From assembly GCA_040901445.1 (NCBI GenBank), contig JBBDYQ010000007.1, positions 1 through 64,000 on the forward strand: a stretch of DNA of 64,000 nt, read 5' to 3'. This DNA comes from Thermoleophilaceae bacterium. Its GTDB lineage: Bacteria > Actinomycetota > Thermoleophilia > Solirubrobacterales > Thermoleophilaceae. Position 1 is the stretch's first letter, and every line of letters begins with the position of its first letter. Below, one piece after another: positions 24,346-32,608 of this stretch. The translations under genes were made by a program, and so were the position numbers. The notes under the pieces are model-generated. The model saw nothing but the letters and a program-made list of their open reading frames with translations, was not told where the DNA came from and ran no database searches.

Positions 24346-26118
24346 TTGGGACGTCGCTCAGCCACCACGGACTCGCAGCGCCGCGGGTTCCGCGCGCTTC
24401 CCGCACCGGCCCGTGCATACGTGGGCGGTGTCCTCGTCGCGGCCGCCGCGGTCGCCACCTTCGCCTCCATCACCGACGTCCACGGCGACTCGGAGCTGCC
24501 CCTCCTCGTCCTCCTCGCGTTCTTCTGCGCCGGGACCAACCTCTTCGAGATCTTCATGCCGGGGCACTGGTCGTTCCAGCCCAACCTGCTCTTCTTCTTC
24601 GCAGGGGCGATCCTGCTCCCGCCGTGGGGCGTGGCCGTGCTCGCGGTGGCGTGCTTCCTGCCGGCATACGTCGTCAACCGCAAGAAGCGTCCCGCCAGCT
24701 TCCCCTGGTACAAGGTCGCGTTCAACATCGCCAACTACCTGCTGGCGGGGCTCGCTGCGCACGCGATCGCCAACGCGGGCGCCAGCGTCCCGGCGATGGC
24801 CGACACCGATCTCATCGCCGTGCTCGACCTGCTCGGCGCCGCCGCGGCGTTCGCCCTCATCAACCACGGGCTCATCGTGATCGCGGTCTGGCAGGCCGGC
24901 GAGCGCTCGATCAGGACCACGGCGCGCCAGCTGCGCGACGGCCTGCCGCTGGACACCGCGCTGTGCCTCACCGGCGCCTGCTTCGCGGTGCTGTGGGACG
25001 CGGCGCCCGCGCTGGTGATCCTGTCGCCGGGCCCTGCGCTGCTCGTGTACCGCGCCCTGCGCACGCCGCTGCTCACCCGCGCGGCCGACGAACTGCGCGA
25101 CGAGGTCGGCGTGCTCCAGGCGGCGCTGCTGCCCACGGTCCCGCGCCGGGTCGGCGCGCTCGAGCTTTCGGTGGCCTACCGTCCCGCCGAGGGCCCGGGC
25201 GCGGGCGGCGACTTCTACGACCTGGTCGAGCTGGACCGCGAGCGCGCGGCGATCGTGCTCGGCGACGTCTCGGGGCACGGGCGGGACGCCCTCTCGCGCT
25301 CCGCCCTCATGCGCTACACCCTCCGCGCCTACCTGGAGGCCGGCCTCGACCCGCGCTCGGCGCTCGCGGTTGCCGGCCGGGCGCTCGAGACCGAGCTGGG
25401 AGAGGACTTCACGACCGTCGTGGTGGCGGTCCACGATCCCGCGGCGGGCACGCTCACCTGCGCCAGCGCCGGCCATCCGCCGCCGATCGTCCTCGGCGAC
25501 GACGCCTACGAGCCCGTCACCCCCTGCTCCGCGCCCCCCATCGGCGTGGGCGTGCCCACGGGAGTGCGGCAGACGACCCTGCCCCTTCGCGCGGGCACGG
25601 TCGCGTGCTTCTACACCGACGGCGTCACGGATGCGCATGTGGGCGGCAGAGCGCTGGGGCGTGAGCGTCTGGCGCGCCGCGTGGCCGCGCTGAAGGCGGG
25701 CGCCGGCGCGGAGTCGCTGATCTCCCGGATCGCAAAGGGCGGCGGGGCCGCGCGCGACGACATGGCCGCCTGCGTCATCCGCGTTCTGTCCGGGCCCACG
25801 GATCCCGCTGCGACGATCGAGGAGCTCGATTGCAGTCCCGAGGAGCTGGACGGAGACCTCCCCGAGCGCTTCCTCACCGCGTGCGGGCTGCCGGCGTCCG
25901 AGATCGCCGCGGCACTCGGCCCCGCCCGCGCGGCGGCGTCCGCGGCGGGCCGCGGGGCGCTGCTCCGCGTGCAGGTCGCTCCGGGGCCCCCGCGCCTGGA
26001 GGTGCTCGGCGAGCGCCATGAGACCGCCGCGCGGCTCGCCCGGCGGCGTCTCTCGCGCCGCCGCAGCGAGCGGCCCGCCATCCCCGACCCCGAGACCACA
26101 TTGGGAGCCGAGCTGTGA
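24346..26118 (+). CDS. Membrane SpoIIE-type serine phosphatase
   Basis: About 590 residues if the TTG at 24346 is used (GGGGG nine bases upstream); no good ATG/GTG exists in frame. Six to seven membrane segments occupy about 20-250 (MASE/SpoIIE-like sensor). A PP2C-SpoIIE domain covers about 270-475, with PAEGPGAGGDFYDLVEL, IVLGDVSGHGRDA (metal Asp), SAGHPPPIVL and CFYTDGVTDA. A ~100-residue tail (EIAAALGPARAAASAAGRGALLRVQV) looks like a reduced anti-sigma-type ATPase domain. It would dephosphorylate an anti-sigma antagonist in partner switching. GTGA overlap with the protease gene. Confidence 0.85.
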   Translation: MGRRSATTDSQRRGFRALPAPARAYVGGVLVAAAAVATFASITDVHGDSELPLLVLLAFFCAGTNLFEIFMPGHWSFQPNLLFFFAGAILLPPWGVAVLAVACFLPAYVVNRKKRPASFPWYKVAFNIANYLLAGLAAHAIANAGASVPAMADTDLIAVLDLLGAAAAFALINHGLIVIAVWQAGERSIRTTARQLRDGLPLDTALCLTGACFAVLWDAAPALVILSPGPALLVYRALRTPLLTRAADELRDEVGVLQAALLPTVPRRVGALELSVAYRPAEGPGAGGDFYDLVELDRERAAIVLGDVSGHGRDALSRSALMRYTLRAYLEAGLDPRSALAVAGRALETELGEDFTTVVVAVHDPAAGTLTCASAGHPPPIVLGDDAYEPVTPCSAPPIGVGVPTGVRQTTLPLRAGTVACFYTDGVTDAHVGGRALGRERLARRVAALKAGAGAESLISRIAKGGGAARDDMAACVIRVLSGPTDPAATIEELDCSPEELDGDLPERFLTACGLPASEIAAALGPARAAASAAGRGALLRVQVAPGPPRLEVLGERHETAARLARRRLSRRRSERPAIPDPETTLGAEL

Positions 26119-27740
26119 CCCACGCCCTGAACCGCTTCCCGGGAATCGACGCCCGCCGCGCCATGGCGCTGCTGGGCGGGCTGCTCGCGCTCGCCGTCGC
26201 ACTCGCGGCCGCCACGCCGGCAGGTGAGCGCGCCCCCGCGGCGCCCGCCGCCCCGGCCGCCCTGTCGCCTGCCCTCGCGCAGATCGTGGTGGATCAACCT
26301 GACCGGCGTGTCGAGGTCATCGTCCAGTTCGAGGCGGGCACCGGGCTCGAGGAGGCCCGCGCCCTCATGCGCGGGGCAGGCGGGCGCGTGACGGCCGAGG
26401 CCGCCCTCATCCACGGACTCGCCGGCACCATGACCGCCGGCGCCGCCTCCCGGCTGGCCGGCGAGCCGTCCGTTCGCGCGGTCTCGCCCAACGCGGAGGT
26501 CCGCCCGAGCGGGCTCGACGCCGACGACCTCGCCACCAGCTTCAACACCACGATCAGGTCCGAGAAGGCGTGGAAGCACGCCACCGGCCGCGGCGTGGGC
26601 GTCGCCGTGATCGACACCGGCGTCGCCGGCGGCCTGCCGGACTTCCGCCGCTCGGCCGGCGACCACTCCTCGCGGGTCGTGGCATCCGCAGTGGTCCATC
26701 CCGGCGCCACCACCGCGGCGGACCTGCACGGGCACGGCACGCACGTGGCGGGCCTGATCGCCGGAGACGCCGGCGCCCGTGATCCCGGCGACGAGCACCG
26801 CGGCCGCTACGCCGGCGTGGCGCCCGGGGCGCACCTCGTCTCGATCAAGGTCGCGGACGACGAGGGGCGCACGACGGTCCTCGACGTGATCATCGGCCTC
26901 CAGTTCGCCGTGGAGCGCAAGGACGAGTACGGCATCCGGGTGGCCAACCTCTCGCTCACATCGGACGTCGCCGAATCCCCCCGCACCGATCCGCTGGCCG
27001 CCGCCGTCGAACAGGCGTGGCTGGGTGGCATCGTGGTCGTGGCCGCCGCCGGCAACCGCGGGGCCGCGGGCGACGCCGTGGCCTACGCGCCCGCCAACGA
27101 CCCGTACGCCATCACGGCCGGCGGCATCGACGACCGCGGCACCGGCCAACGCGGCGACGACGTCCTGGCCTCCTGGTCCAGCCGCGGCACGACCCAGGAT
27201 GGGGTGCGCAAGCCCGACGTGCTGGCCCCGGGCGCGCGCATGGTCTCCACGTTCTCGCCGGGCAGCGCGTTCGGGGGGCTCTGCGGCGCCTGCCTGGTGG
27301 GCGGCGAGTACTTCCGCGCCGGGGGCACCTCGATGGCGGCCGCCGTCGTGTCCGGAGCCGCCGCCGTCCTGCTCGAAGGCCACCCGGGCTGGACCCCGGA
27401 TCAGGTCAAGGGCGCACTCGTGAACACACAGCGGGGCATCGGCGGCGGCCTGCGCGAGCTAGCCCTGGACAAGGCTTCGAAGGCCAAGGGCAAGCAGCTC
27501 GAGGCCAACGCCGGCCTCACGCCGAACGAGGCCATCGACCCGGCCACGGGGCGCTATCGCGAGGGCACGCCACAGGCCAGCTGGAGCGCCAGCTGGAGCG
27601 CGAGCTGGAGCCGCGCCAGCGGGTCCCTGCAGGCAAGCTGGAGCGCCGCGAGCTGGAGCTGCGACTGCGGCGGCGGGCAGCGGGAGGCCAATCCCGCCGC
27701 GAGCTGGAGTGCCTCATGGTCCGCGAGGCCGGGCTGGTGA
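26115..27740 (+). CDS. Secreted subtilisin-like serine protease with ASWS-repeat tail
   Basis: 541 residues. Hydrophobic signal (about 16-36), I9-like propeptide region (about 60-130), then the S8 catalytic domain with triad Asp in AVIDTGVAG, His in HGHGTHVAG and Ser in GGTSMAAAVVSGAA; the oxyanion Asn is in AAAGNRG. The last ~55 residues are low-complexity and contain seven ASWS units, two Cys (CDCGGG) and a final ARPGW. The Trp/Ser tail may anchor or multimerise the enzyme at the cell surface. Coupled to the phosphatase upstream and the ATPase downstream by GTGA. Confidence 0.92.
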   Translation: MTHALNRFPGIDARRAMALLGGLLALAVALAAATPAGERAPAAPAAPAALSPALAQIVVDQPDRRVEVIVQFEAGTGLEEARALMRGAGGRVTAEAALIHGLAGTMTAGAASRLAGEPSVRAVSPNAEVRPSGLDADDLATSFNTTIRSEKAWKHATGRGVGVAVIDTGVAGGLPDFRRSAGDHSSRVVASAVVHPGATTAADLHGHGTHVAGLIAGDAGARDPGDEHRGRYAGVAPGAHLVSIKVADDEGRTTVLDVIIGLQFAVERKDEYGIRVANLSLTSDVAESPRTDPLAAAVEQAWLGGIVVVAAAGNRGAAGDAVAYAPANDPYAITAGGIDDRGTGQRGDDVLASWSSRGTTQDGVRKPDVLAPGARMVSTFSPGSAFGGLCGACLVGGEYFRAGGTSMAAAVVSGAAAVLLEGHPGWTPDQVKGALVNTQRGIGGGLRELALDKASKAKGKQLEANAGLTPNEAIDPATGRYREGTPQASWSASWSASWSRASGSLQASWSAASWSCDCGGGQREANPAASWSASWSARPGW

Positions 27741-28138
27741 GCCCGCAGGCGGTGCGACTCCGGCCCGCGGTGCGCGTGGAGCTCGCGCCCGACCTCATGG
27801 CGCCCGGCCGTGCCCGGCGGGCGCTGGAGCGGCTCAACCACGGGGTGGGCCCCGACACGATCGAGCGCCTGAAGCTCCTCGTGAGCGAGCTCGTGACCAA
27901 CAGCGTCGTGCACGCGGGGCTGTCGGATCGTGACCGCATCGCCGTGGCCGTGGCCATGGCCCCGAACTCGGTGCGGGTCGAGGTGTGTGACAACGGCCCG
28001 GGATTCGACCTGCCTCCGGCGCCGGACATCGACGACGTCCGCGGACGTGGCCTGCTGCTCGTGGAGGCCGTCTCGGATCGCTGGGGCGTGACCCGCGGCG
28101 AGCCCACCCGCGTCTGGTTCGAGATCGACTCCGGCTAG
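27737..28138 (+). CDS. RsbW-like histidine-kinase-fold ATPase, anti-sigma factor type
   Basis: 133 residues from GTG 27737 (GTGA overlap with the protease stop); ATG 27716 would add seven residues. Motifs of the HATPase_c_2 family: N-box LLVSELVTNSVVHAG, G1 VEVCDNGPGFD, G2 DVRGRGLLLVEAVSDRWGV. Such proteins phosphorylate or sequester partners in sigma-factor switching, and the phosphatase two genes upstream is the natural counterpart. Its TAG overlaps the stop of the convergent hydrolase (CTAG, 28135-28138). Confidence 0.88.
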   Translation: MSPQAVRLRPAVRVELAPDLMAPGRARRALERLNHGVGPDTIERLKLLVSELVTNSVVHAGLSDRDRIAVAVAMAPNSVRVEVCDNGPGFDLPPAPDIDDVRGRGLLLVEAVSDRWGVTRGEPTRVWFEIDSG

Positions 28139-28962
28139 CTGCCCGGCGCCACGCCCTCGAGGAACGCGAGCATCGCGCGCGAGAGCTGTGCGCCCTGCCA
28201 GGCGAGCGGCGAGGAGCCCCGCTCCTCCAGCGCCAGCTCACCGCGCGGCAGCCGCTCCGCCCAGTCCTGGGCCACGGCGAGAGGATGTCCGGGGTCGGCC
28301 TCGTCGCGGCTGCCCACCACCAGTGCGGGCGCGTCGATCCGCGTGAGGGCGTCCAGGCCCTCGAAGGGCACCGAGCGGGGCACGGCGCGCAGCGCGTCCG
28401 CCACCGCGCGGAGGTCGCGGTGGCGCTCCAGCCGCTGGCGGGCCACGGTGTGCACGGTGTCGAGCCAGCGCCCGCCCACGGCGGGCGTCCAGGCCGCGAG
28501 GAAGCCGTCCACCCCGTCCCGCTCCAGGCCGTCGGCCAGAGCGTCCCACTCGCCCAGGTCCGCGGAGGGCTCACCGGTGGAGGCCGGCGTCACGAGCACC
28601 AGCGCCGCCACGCGCCCGGGATGGGCCAGGGCGAACGCGGCGGCGGTGTGGGCGCCCATGGAGCTGCCGGCGAGCACCGCGGAGTCCAGCCCGTGGTGGT
28701 CGAGCACGGCGGCCAGATCGGCGGTCAGGTTCGCGTATCCGTAGGCCGCCGGATCGGGTGCGGGGGAGGACTCTCCGTGGCCGCGCGCGTCGTAGGCCAC
28801 CACCCGAAAGCCATTCCGCTCGAGCAGTCGCGAGCCCATCACCACGTAGCGGCGGGTAGCGGTCAGGCCGTGCAGGAGCACGATGGCCGCGCCCGAGCCG
28901 GCGGCCTCTCCGGCGAGGATGACGGGACCGGAGTTCGCTTGGAACATTTGGGATCCGGGCAT
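28135..28962 (-). CDS. Alpha/beta hydrolase
   Basis: 275 residues. The oxyanion His-Gly is in LLHGLTATRRYW-like LLHGLTATRRYVV, the nucleophile elbow is GSSMGAHTAA (Ser about 100), the acid residue is in PALVVGSRDEADP, and the His seems displaced in the C-terminal ALEERGSSPLAW region, where no clear catalytic His follows the last strand. The missing His raises doubt about full esterase activity. Substrate unknown. Divergent from sepF with a 62-bp spacer. Confidence 0.82.
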   Translation of the reverse strand: MPGSQMFQANSGPVILAGEAAGSGAAIVLLHGLTATRRYVVMGSRLLERNGFRVVAYDARGHGESSPAPDPAAYGYANLTADLAAVLDHHGLDSAVLAGSSMGAHTAAAFALAHPGRVAALVLVTPASTGEPSADLGEWDALADGLERDGVDGFLAAWTPAVGGRWLDTVHTVARQRLERHRDLRAVADALRAVPRSVPFEGLDALTRIDAPALVVGSRDEADPGHPLAVAQDWAERLPRGELALEERGSSPLAWQGAQLSRAMLAFLEGVAPGS

Positions 28963-28976
28963 TGCAGGGATAATCT
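28948..28976 (+). promoter_or_regulatory. Candidate sepF promoter
   Basis: TTGGGA, 17-nt spacer, TAATCT. The start would be near 28983, giving a ~40-nt leader that contains a small hairpin (GAGGGA-TTTCG-TCCCTC, 28987-29003). It overlaps the 5' end of the divergent hydrolase gene. Confidence 0.4.
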
Positions 28977-29024
28977 TCGTAAACGAGAGGGATTTCGTCC
29001 CTCCGGGCGAACATCAGGACCAGA

Positions 29025-29558
29025 ATGGCGCTGCGCGACACATGGCACCGGGCACTCGTCTACTTCGGCCTCGCCGAGGAGGACGGGGGCTATCGCGACG
29101 AGCCCGATCCCGAGCCCGAGGCGGAGCTCGAGGACCGCTACCGCGAGCGTCCCAACGTCCGCCGCCTGCAGAGCCGCCGGAGGCGGGACGAGATCGACGA
29201 CATCTTCGCCGACGAGCCGCGCGGCGCCACGCGGGTCACCAGCGTCCTGCGCCCGGTGGAGGGCAATGGCCGCGCCAGCGGCGCGCAGGTGCACCTCGTG
29301 GTGCCCAAGAGCTTCAACGACGCCCAGCAGATCGCGGACCAGTTCAAGGACGCGATCCCGGTCATCCTCAATCTCCAGGGCACCGAGAACGACCTCTCCA
29401 AGCGCCTGATCGACTTCGCCTCCGGCCTCACCTACGCGCTCGACGGAGGCATGCAGCGGATCGCCGACAAGGTCTTCCTGCTCACGCCGCGCAACGTCGA
29501 GGTCTCGGCGGAAGAGCGCGCACGCCTCATCGAGAAGGGCTTCTTCAACCAGTCCTGA
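29025..29558 (+). CDS. sepF: Cell division protein SepF
   Basis: 177 residues. The N-terminal membrane-binding helix (MALRDTWHRALVYFGLAEE) is followed by an acidic/Arg-rich linker and the SepF core (about 95-170): VHLVVPKSFNDAQQIADQFK, VILNLQGTENDLSKRLIDF, FASGLTYALDGGMQRI and VFLLTPRNVEVS. It tethers FtsZ to the membrane in actinobacteria that lack FtsA. Its stop codon lies within the left arm of a dispersed repeat. Own promoter likely. Confidence 0.95.
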   Translation: MALRDTWHRALVYFGLAEEDGGYRDEPDPEPEAELEDRYRERPNVRRLQSRRRRDEIDDIFADEPRGATRVTSVLRPVEGNGRASGAQVHLVVPKSFNDAQQIADQFKDAIPVILNLQGTENDLSKRLIDFASGLTYALDGGMQRIADKVFLLTPRNVEVSAEERARLIEKGFFNQS

Positions 29559-29656
29559 GGCGCGGATCCGCGTCGCTCTGCTGCGTCCTCGGCTCTCGCC
29601 GTGCCCGGTACGGCTTCGAGCCTGCGTCCTTGCATAGCTCGCGTCCCGCGCCTCAG
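29555..29656 (+). repeat. Dispersed structured repeat, copy A
   Basis: An 11-bp inverted repeat CTGAGGCGCGG / CCGCGCCTCAG (29555-29565, 29646-29656) encloses a 51-nt core at 29583-29633 that begins GCGTCCTCGG and ends CCTGCGTCCTTGC. The core has an internal 7-bp hairpin. Copies B (32265-32315) and C (58863-58913) match without gaps on the other strand. The left arm includes the sepF stop codon. May serve as terminator or mobile element. Confidence 0.75.
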
Positions 29657-29674
29657 CCGGTCCTGCCTGGGCCT

Positions 29675-29680
29675 TATCCT
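29675..29680 (+). promoter_or_regulatory. -10 box TATCCT for proC
   Basis: TATCCT lies 10 nt before ATG 29691, fitting a leaderless transcript separate from sepF. Confidence 0.5.
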
Positions 29681-29690
29681 CCCCGCCGGC

Positions 29691-30440
29691 ATGGTTCTCG
29701 GGCTCATCGGCGCCGGCAACATGGCCTCCGCGCTGGCGCGGGGGTTCGGCGAGCCGGTGCTCGTGGCCGACGCCCTGCCCGCGCGAGCCGAGGCGCTGGC
29801 CGCCGAGGTCGGGGGCGAGGCGCTGGCCTCCAACGCGGAGGTGGCCTCCCGGGCCGATGTCGTGCTGCTGGCCCACAAGCCGGCGCAGCTCGCGGACGTG
29901 TCCGCCGAGATCGAGCCCAGGGCCGTGGCGTCCATCCTCGGCGGCACGAAGGTCGCGGATGTCGAGCAGGCCTACCCCGGCCGGCCCGTGTATCGCTTCC
30001 TGCCCAACATCCCGGCGGAGGTGCGCCGCGGGGTCACCTGCTACGTGCCCGGCCGGCGGGCGGCGGACGGGCCCGAGGCGGAGCTGGTCGGGCTGTTCGA
30101 GCGGGTCGGAGCCGTGGTGCGCCTGGACGAGGCGCTGGTGGAGCCCGCGATGGCGCTCATGAGCTGCGGCCCGGCGTTCCTCGCTCTGGTGGTGGAGGCG
30201 ATGGTCGACGCGGGAGTTCACCACGGGCTGCCGGCACCCGAGGCGCGCACGCTCACCCTGGAGACGATGGCCGGCACGGCCGCGATGCTCGACGAGCTCG
30301 ACATCGAGCCGCACGAGCTGCGCCGGCGCGTCACCTCGCCCGGGGGCTCCACGGCGCGCGGCCTGGCCGCGCTGGAGGCCGGGGGCCTGCGCACGGCGTT
30401 CCACGACGCCGTGGCCGCGGTGGCCGGAGGCGCGCGATGA
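29691..30440 (+). CDS. proC: Pyrroline-5-carboxylate reductase
   Basis: 249 residues. Rossmann NAD(P) site GLIGAGNMASALARGF at the start, RFLPNIPAEVRRGVTCY in the middle, and the signature region ending VTSPGGSTARGLAALE with the substrate loop. It makes proline from P5C. ATG 29691 is used because the Rossmann strand starts immediately after it. In many actinobacteria proC follows sepF and precedes yggT, as here. ATGA overlap with yggT. Confidence 0.94.
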   Translation: MVLGLIGAGNMASALARGFGEPVLVADALPARAEALAAEVGGEALASNAEVASRADVVLLAHKPAQLADVSAEIEPRAVASILGGTKVADVEQAYPGRPVYRFLPNIPAEVRRGVTCYVPGRRAADGPEAELVGLFERVGAVVRLDEALVEPAMALMSCGPAFLALVVEAMVDAGVHHGLPAPEARTLTLETMAGTAAMLDELDIEPHELRRRVTSPGGSTARGLAALEAGGLRTAFHDAVAAVAGGAR

Positions 30441-30751
30441 GCAACCTGCTCCTGGCCGCGGTCACGCGCGATGACGTCGCGGACTACGTCAACACGCTCC
30501 TGCTCGTCTACATCGTCCTGATCTTCATCCGGATCATCATGAGCTGGATCCCGCGCATTCCCTACCACCGCGTGCTGGACGCGGTGCTCAAGTTCGTCAA
30601 GGACGTCACGGACCCCTACCTCAACCTGTTCCGGCGCTTCATCCCCCTCGTGAAGCTCGGCCCCGGCGCGCTCGACGTCAGCCCGATCGTGGCCACGTTC
30701 GTCCTGATCATCGTGGGCCAGGGGATCATCGTCCCGCTCATCCGGGGCTGA
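30437..30751 (+). CDS. YggT family membrane protein
   Basis: 104 residues, two main membrane segments (about 21-38 and 80-100) joined by the family loop WIPRIPYHRVLDAV..TDPYLNLFRRFIP. The family is found beside sepF in gram-positive division clusters and has been linked to division and osmotic tolerance. ATGA overlap with proC. Confidence 0.92.
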   Translation: MSNLLLAAVTRDDVADYVNTLLLVYIVLIFIRIIMSWIPRIPYHRVLDAVLKFVKDVTDPYLNLFRRFIPLVKLGPGALDVSPIVATFVLIIVGQGIIVPLIRG

Positions 30752-30778
30752 GCGAGGCCTGGCGGCCGCGCGGCGCCC

Positions 30779-31231
30779 GTGATCCCGTGGTCGCGCATGC
30801 TGGTCGCGCTCGGCGCCACCGTCGCGCTCGACCAGGTCACGAAGGCCATCATCGTGGCCAACGTCGAGCGCGGGCAGGACATCAACGTCTTCCTGGCCCT
30901 CGACATCACCAACGTGCGCAACACGGGTGTGGCGTTCGGGGCGTTCGCGGGTGCCGCCGTCCCGATCGTGGCGGCCAGCGCTCTGGCGCTGACCGGCCTG
31001 CTGGCCTACTTCGCCCTCAACCTGCGGGAACGCTGGCTGTGGCTTCCGGTGGGCGCGATACTCGGGGGCGCCATCGCCAACCTGGCGGACCGCGCGCGGG
31101 AGGGGGCCGTGATCGACTTCATCGACCCCCTGGGCTGGCCGGCGTTCAACGTCGCGGACATCGCGATCGTGCTCGGGGTGCTGGGCCTGCTCTACGTCGT
31201 GGACTCTCCGCGGAGGCGCGGTGAGGACTGA
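30779..31231 (+). CDS. lspA: Lipoprotein signal peptidase (signal peptidase II)
   Basis: 150 residues, four membrane segments. The catalytic aspartates are D104 in NLADRAREG and D127 in WPAFNVADIAI; VRNTGVAFG is the usual third block. It cleaves prolipoprotein signal peptides after lipidation. GTG start; the end overlaps the rluD GTG by 11 bases. Confidence 0.95.
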   Translation: MIPWSRMLVALGATVALDQVTKAIIVANVERGQDINVFLALDITNVRNTGVAFGAFAGAAVPIVAASALALTGLLAYFALNLRERWLWLPVGAILGGAIANLADRAREGAVIDFIDPLGWPAFNVADIAIVLGVLGLLYVVDSPRRRGED

Positions 31232-32168
31232 GCCGGCCGAGATCCTCGCCGGCGAGGGCGACGCGGGGGAGCGGCTCGACGTCGTGCTCGTGAGCCATGC
31301 CGCAGCGGCGTCGCGGTCGGAGGCGCAGCGCCTGATCGCCGCCGGGCGCGTCGCGGTGGACGGCGAGCTCCGGGCCAAGCGGCATCGCGTTGCGGCCGGC
31401 GAGCGCATCTCGGTGGCGCGGGCGCAGGAGCCCGCCGGCGGGCTCGAGAGCGAGGCCGTGCCCTACGAGCTCGTGCACGAGGACGAACACCTGCTCGTGG
31501 TGGACAAGCCGGCGGGCGTCGTCGTCCATCCCGGCGCGGGCCACGCGGCCCCGACGCTCGCGGGCGCGCTGCGCGCCCAAGGGGCGGCGGGGGGGAGCGA
31601 TCCCGGCCGGGCGGGGATCGTGCACCGGCTCGACCGCGACACGTCAGGGCTGCTGGTCGTGGCGCGCTCCGAGGAGATGCACGCCGCCCTCGCGGCCATG
31701 ATCCGCGAGCGGCAGGTGGAGCGCGGGTACCTGGCCCTCGTGGAGGGCCGTCCCGACGCCGCCAGCGGCACGATCGACGCCGCCGTCGGCCGGGACCGCT
31801 CCCGGCGCACTCTGATGTCCACGCGCACGGACCGCCCGCGCAGCGCGCGGACGCACTTCCAGATCGAGGAGCCGCTGCCCCGGACCACGCTGCTGCAGGT
31901 GCGGCTGGAGACCGGGCGCACCCATCAGATCCGCGCGCATCTGGCGGCCATCGGCCACCCGGTCTGCGGCGACGACAGGTACGGGGGAGGCACGAGCGGC
32001 GCGCGGCTTGGGCTAACGCGCCAATTTCTCCACAGCGCGCGTTTGGTGTTTCGACACCCCGCAACCGGGGAATCACTGGCCTGCGAGTCCAAACTACCCG
32101 CCGACCTGCGCCGCACGCTCGGCGTGGCCCGGCGGGAGCCAGTCTCCGGAGGGCCAGACGGAGGCTGA
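31221..32168 (+). CDS. rluD: RluD/RluA-family 23S rRNA pseudouridine synthase
   Basis: 315 residues. An N-terminal S4 RNA-binding domain (RLDVVLVSH to GRVAVDGEL) is followed by a catalytic domain with HRLDRDTSG (catalytic D138), LLVVDKPAGVVVHPG and RLETGRTHQIRAHLAAIGHP. lspA-rluD order is conserved in gram-positives. Start GTG 31221. A strong terminator follows. Confidence 0.93.
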   Translation: MRTEPAEILAGEGDAGERLDVVLVSHAAAASRSEAQRLIAAGRVAVDGELRAKRHRVAAGERISVARAQEPAGGLESEAVPYELVHEDEHLLVVDKPAGVVVHPGAGHAAPTLAGALRAQGAAGGSDPGRAGIVHRLDRDTSGLLVVARSEEMHAALAAMIRERQVERGYLALVEGRPDAASGTIDAAVGRDRSRRTLMSTRTDRPRSARTHFQIEEPLPRTTLLQVRLETGRTHQIRAHLAAIGHPVCGDDRYGGGTSGARLGLTRQFLHSARLVFRHPATGESLACESKLPADLRRTLGVARREPVSGGPDGG

Positions 32169-32178
32169 TTGCAGTTCG

Positions 32179-32206
32179 AACGGGGCGCCTCACGGGGCGC
32201 CCCGTT
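32179..32206 (+). terminator. Terminator after rluD
   Basis: 11-bp stem AACGGGGCGCC / GGCGCCCCGTT, loop TCACGG, followed by TCGTTCC. It lies 10 nt after the rluD stop. Confidence 0.85.
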
Positions 32207-32238
32207 TCGTTCCCTGACGAATTGGCGCCATCCCGGTC

Positions 32239-32343
32239 CTTTCCCGAGGCGGGGCGCCCGGCTGGCAAGGACGCAGGCCCGAAGCCGTGCTGGGCAAGGC
32301 GAGGGTCGAGGACGCAGCCAGGCGGGCGCCCCGCCCGGGAAAG
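32239..32343 (-). repeat. Dispersed structured repeat, copy B
   Basis: A ~26-bp inverted repeat (arms starting CTTTCCCG and ending CGGGAAAG, one bulge and one mismatch) encloses the 51-nt core at 32265-32315, minus strand. The core is identical to copy A at 45 of 51 positions by direct comparison. The arms bear no similarity to those of copies A or C, but are self-complementary as they are. Located in the rluD-rpsB spacer. Confidence 0.75.
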
Positions 32344-32344
32344 A

Positions 32345-32380
32345 GAAGAGCCCGGCCGCATCATGCGTACCGGGCTCTTC
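32345..32380 (+). promoter_or_regulatory. Hairpin in the spacer upstream of rpsB
   Basis: 11-bp stem GAAGAGCCCGG / CCGGGCTCTTC with a 14-nt loop that itself can pair CGCAT/ATGCG. It could be a second terminator or an upstream folded element. The remaining spacer 32381-32608 holds a possible -10 TATCCT (32484-32489) and an AAGGGAG ribosome site before rpsB; nothing else is seen. Confidence 0.4.
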
Positions 32381-32608
32381 GACCGTCTGACGGACCGGAC
32401 CACCGGAGGTAGGGGAAGGGAGGGCCGGCCCGCATTGACCAAAACGATGCCCTCCCGGAAAACTTGCGGCTCACGCTTCGGACTATCCTGTCCGGCACAT
32501 CCAGACCAACGACCACCCCGCCGGACTTCCGTCCGCGGCCCTGCCCGGGAAGAGCTCCCGGGTCCCGCGGCGCCCGGTGGGCAGCACATCATCGACAAGG
32601 GAGCACGA

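Noticed and set aside
27580-27720. Near-tandem GAGCTGGAGC-type repeats as a CRISPR or intergenic repeat
   Set aside because: They are in frame inside the subtilase gene and encode the ASWS tail; spacing is irregular and there are no spacers.
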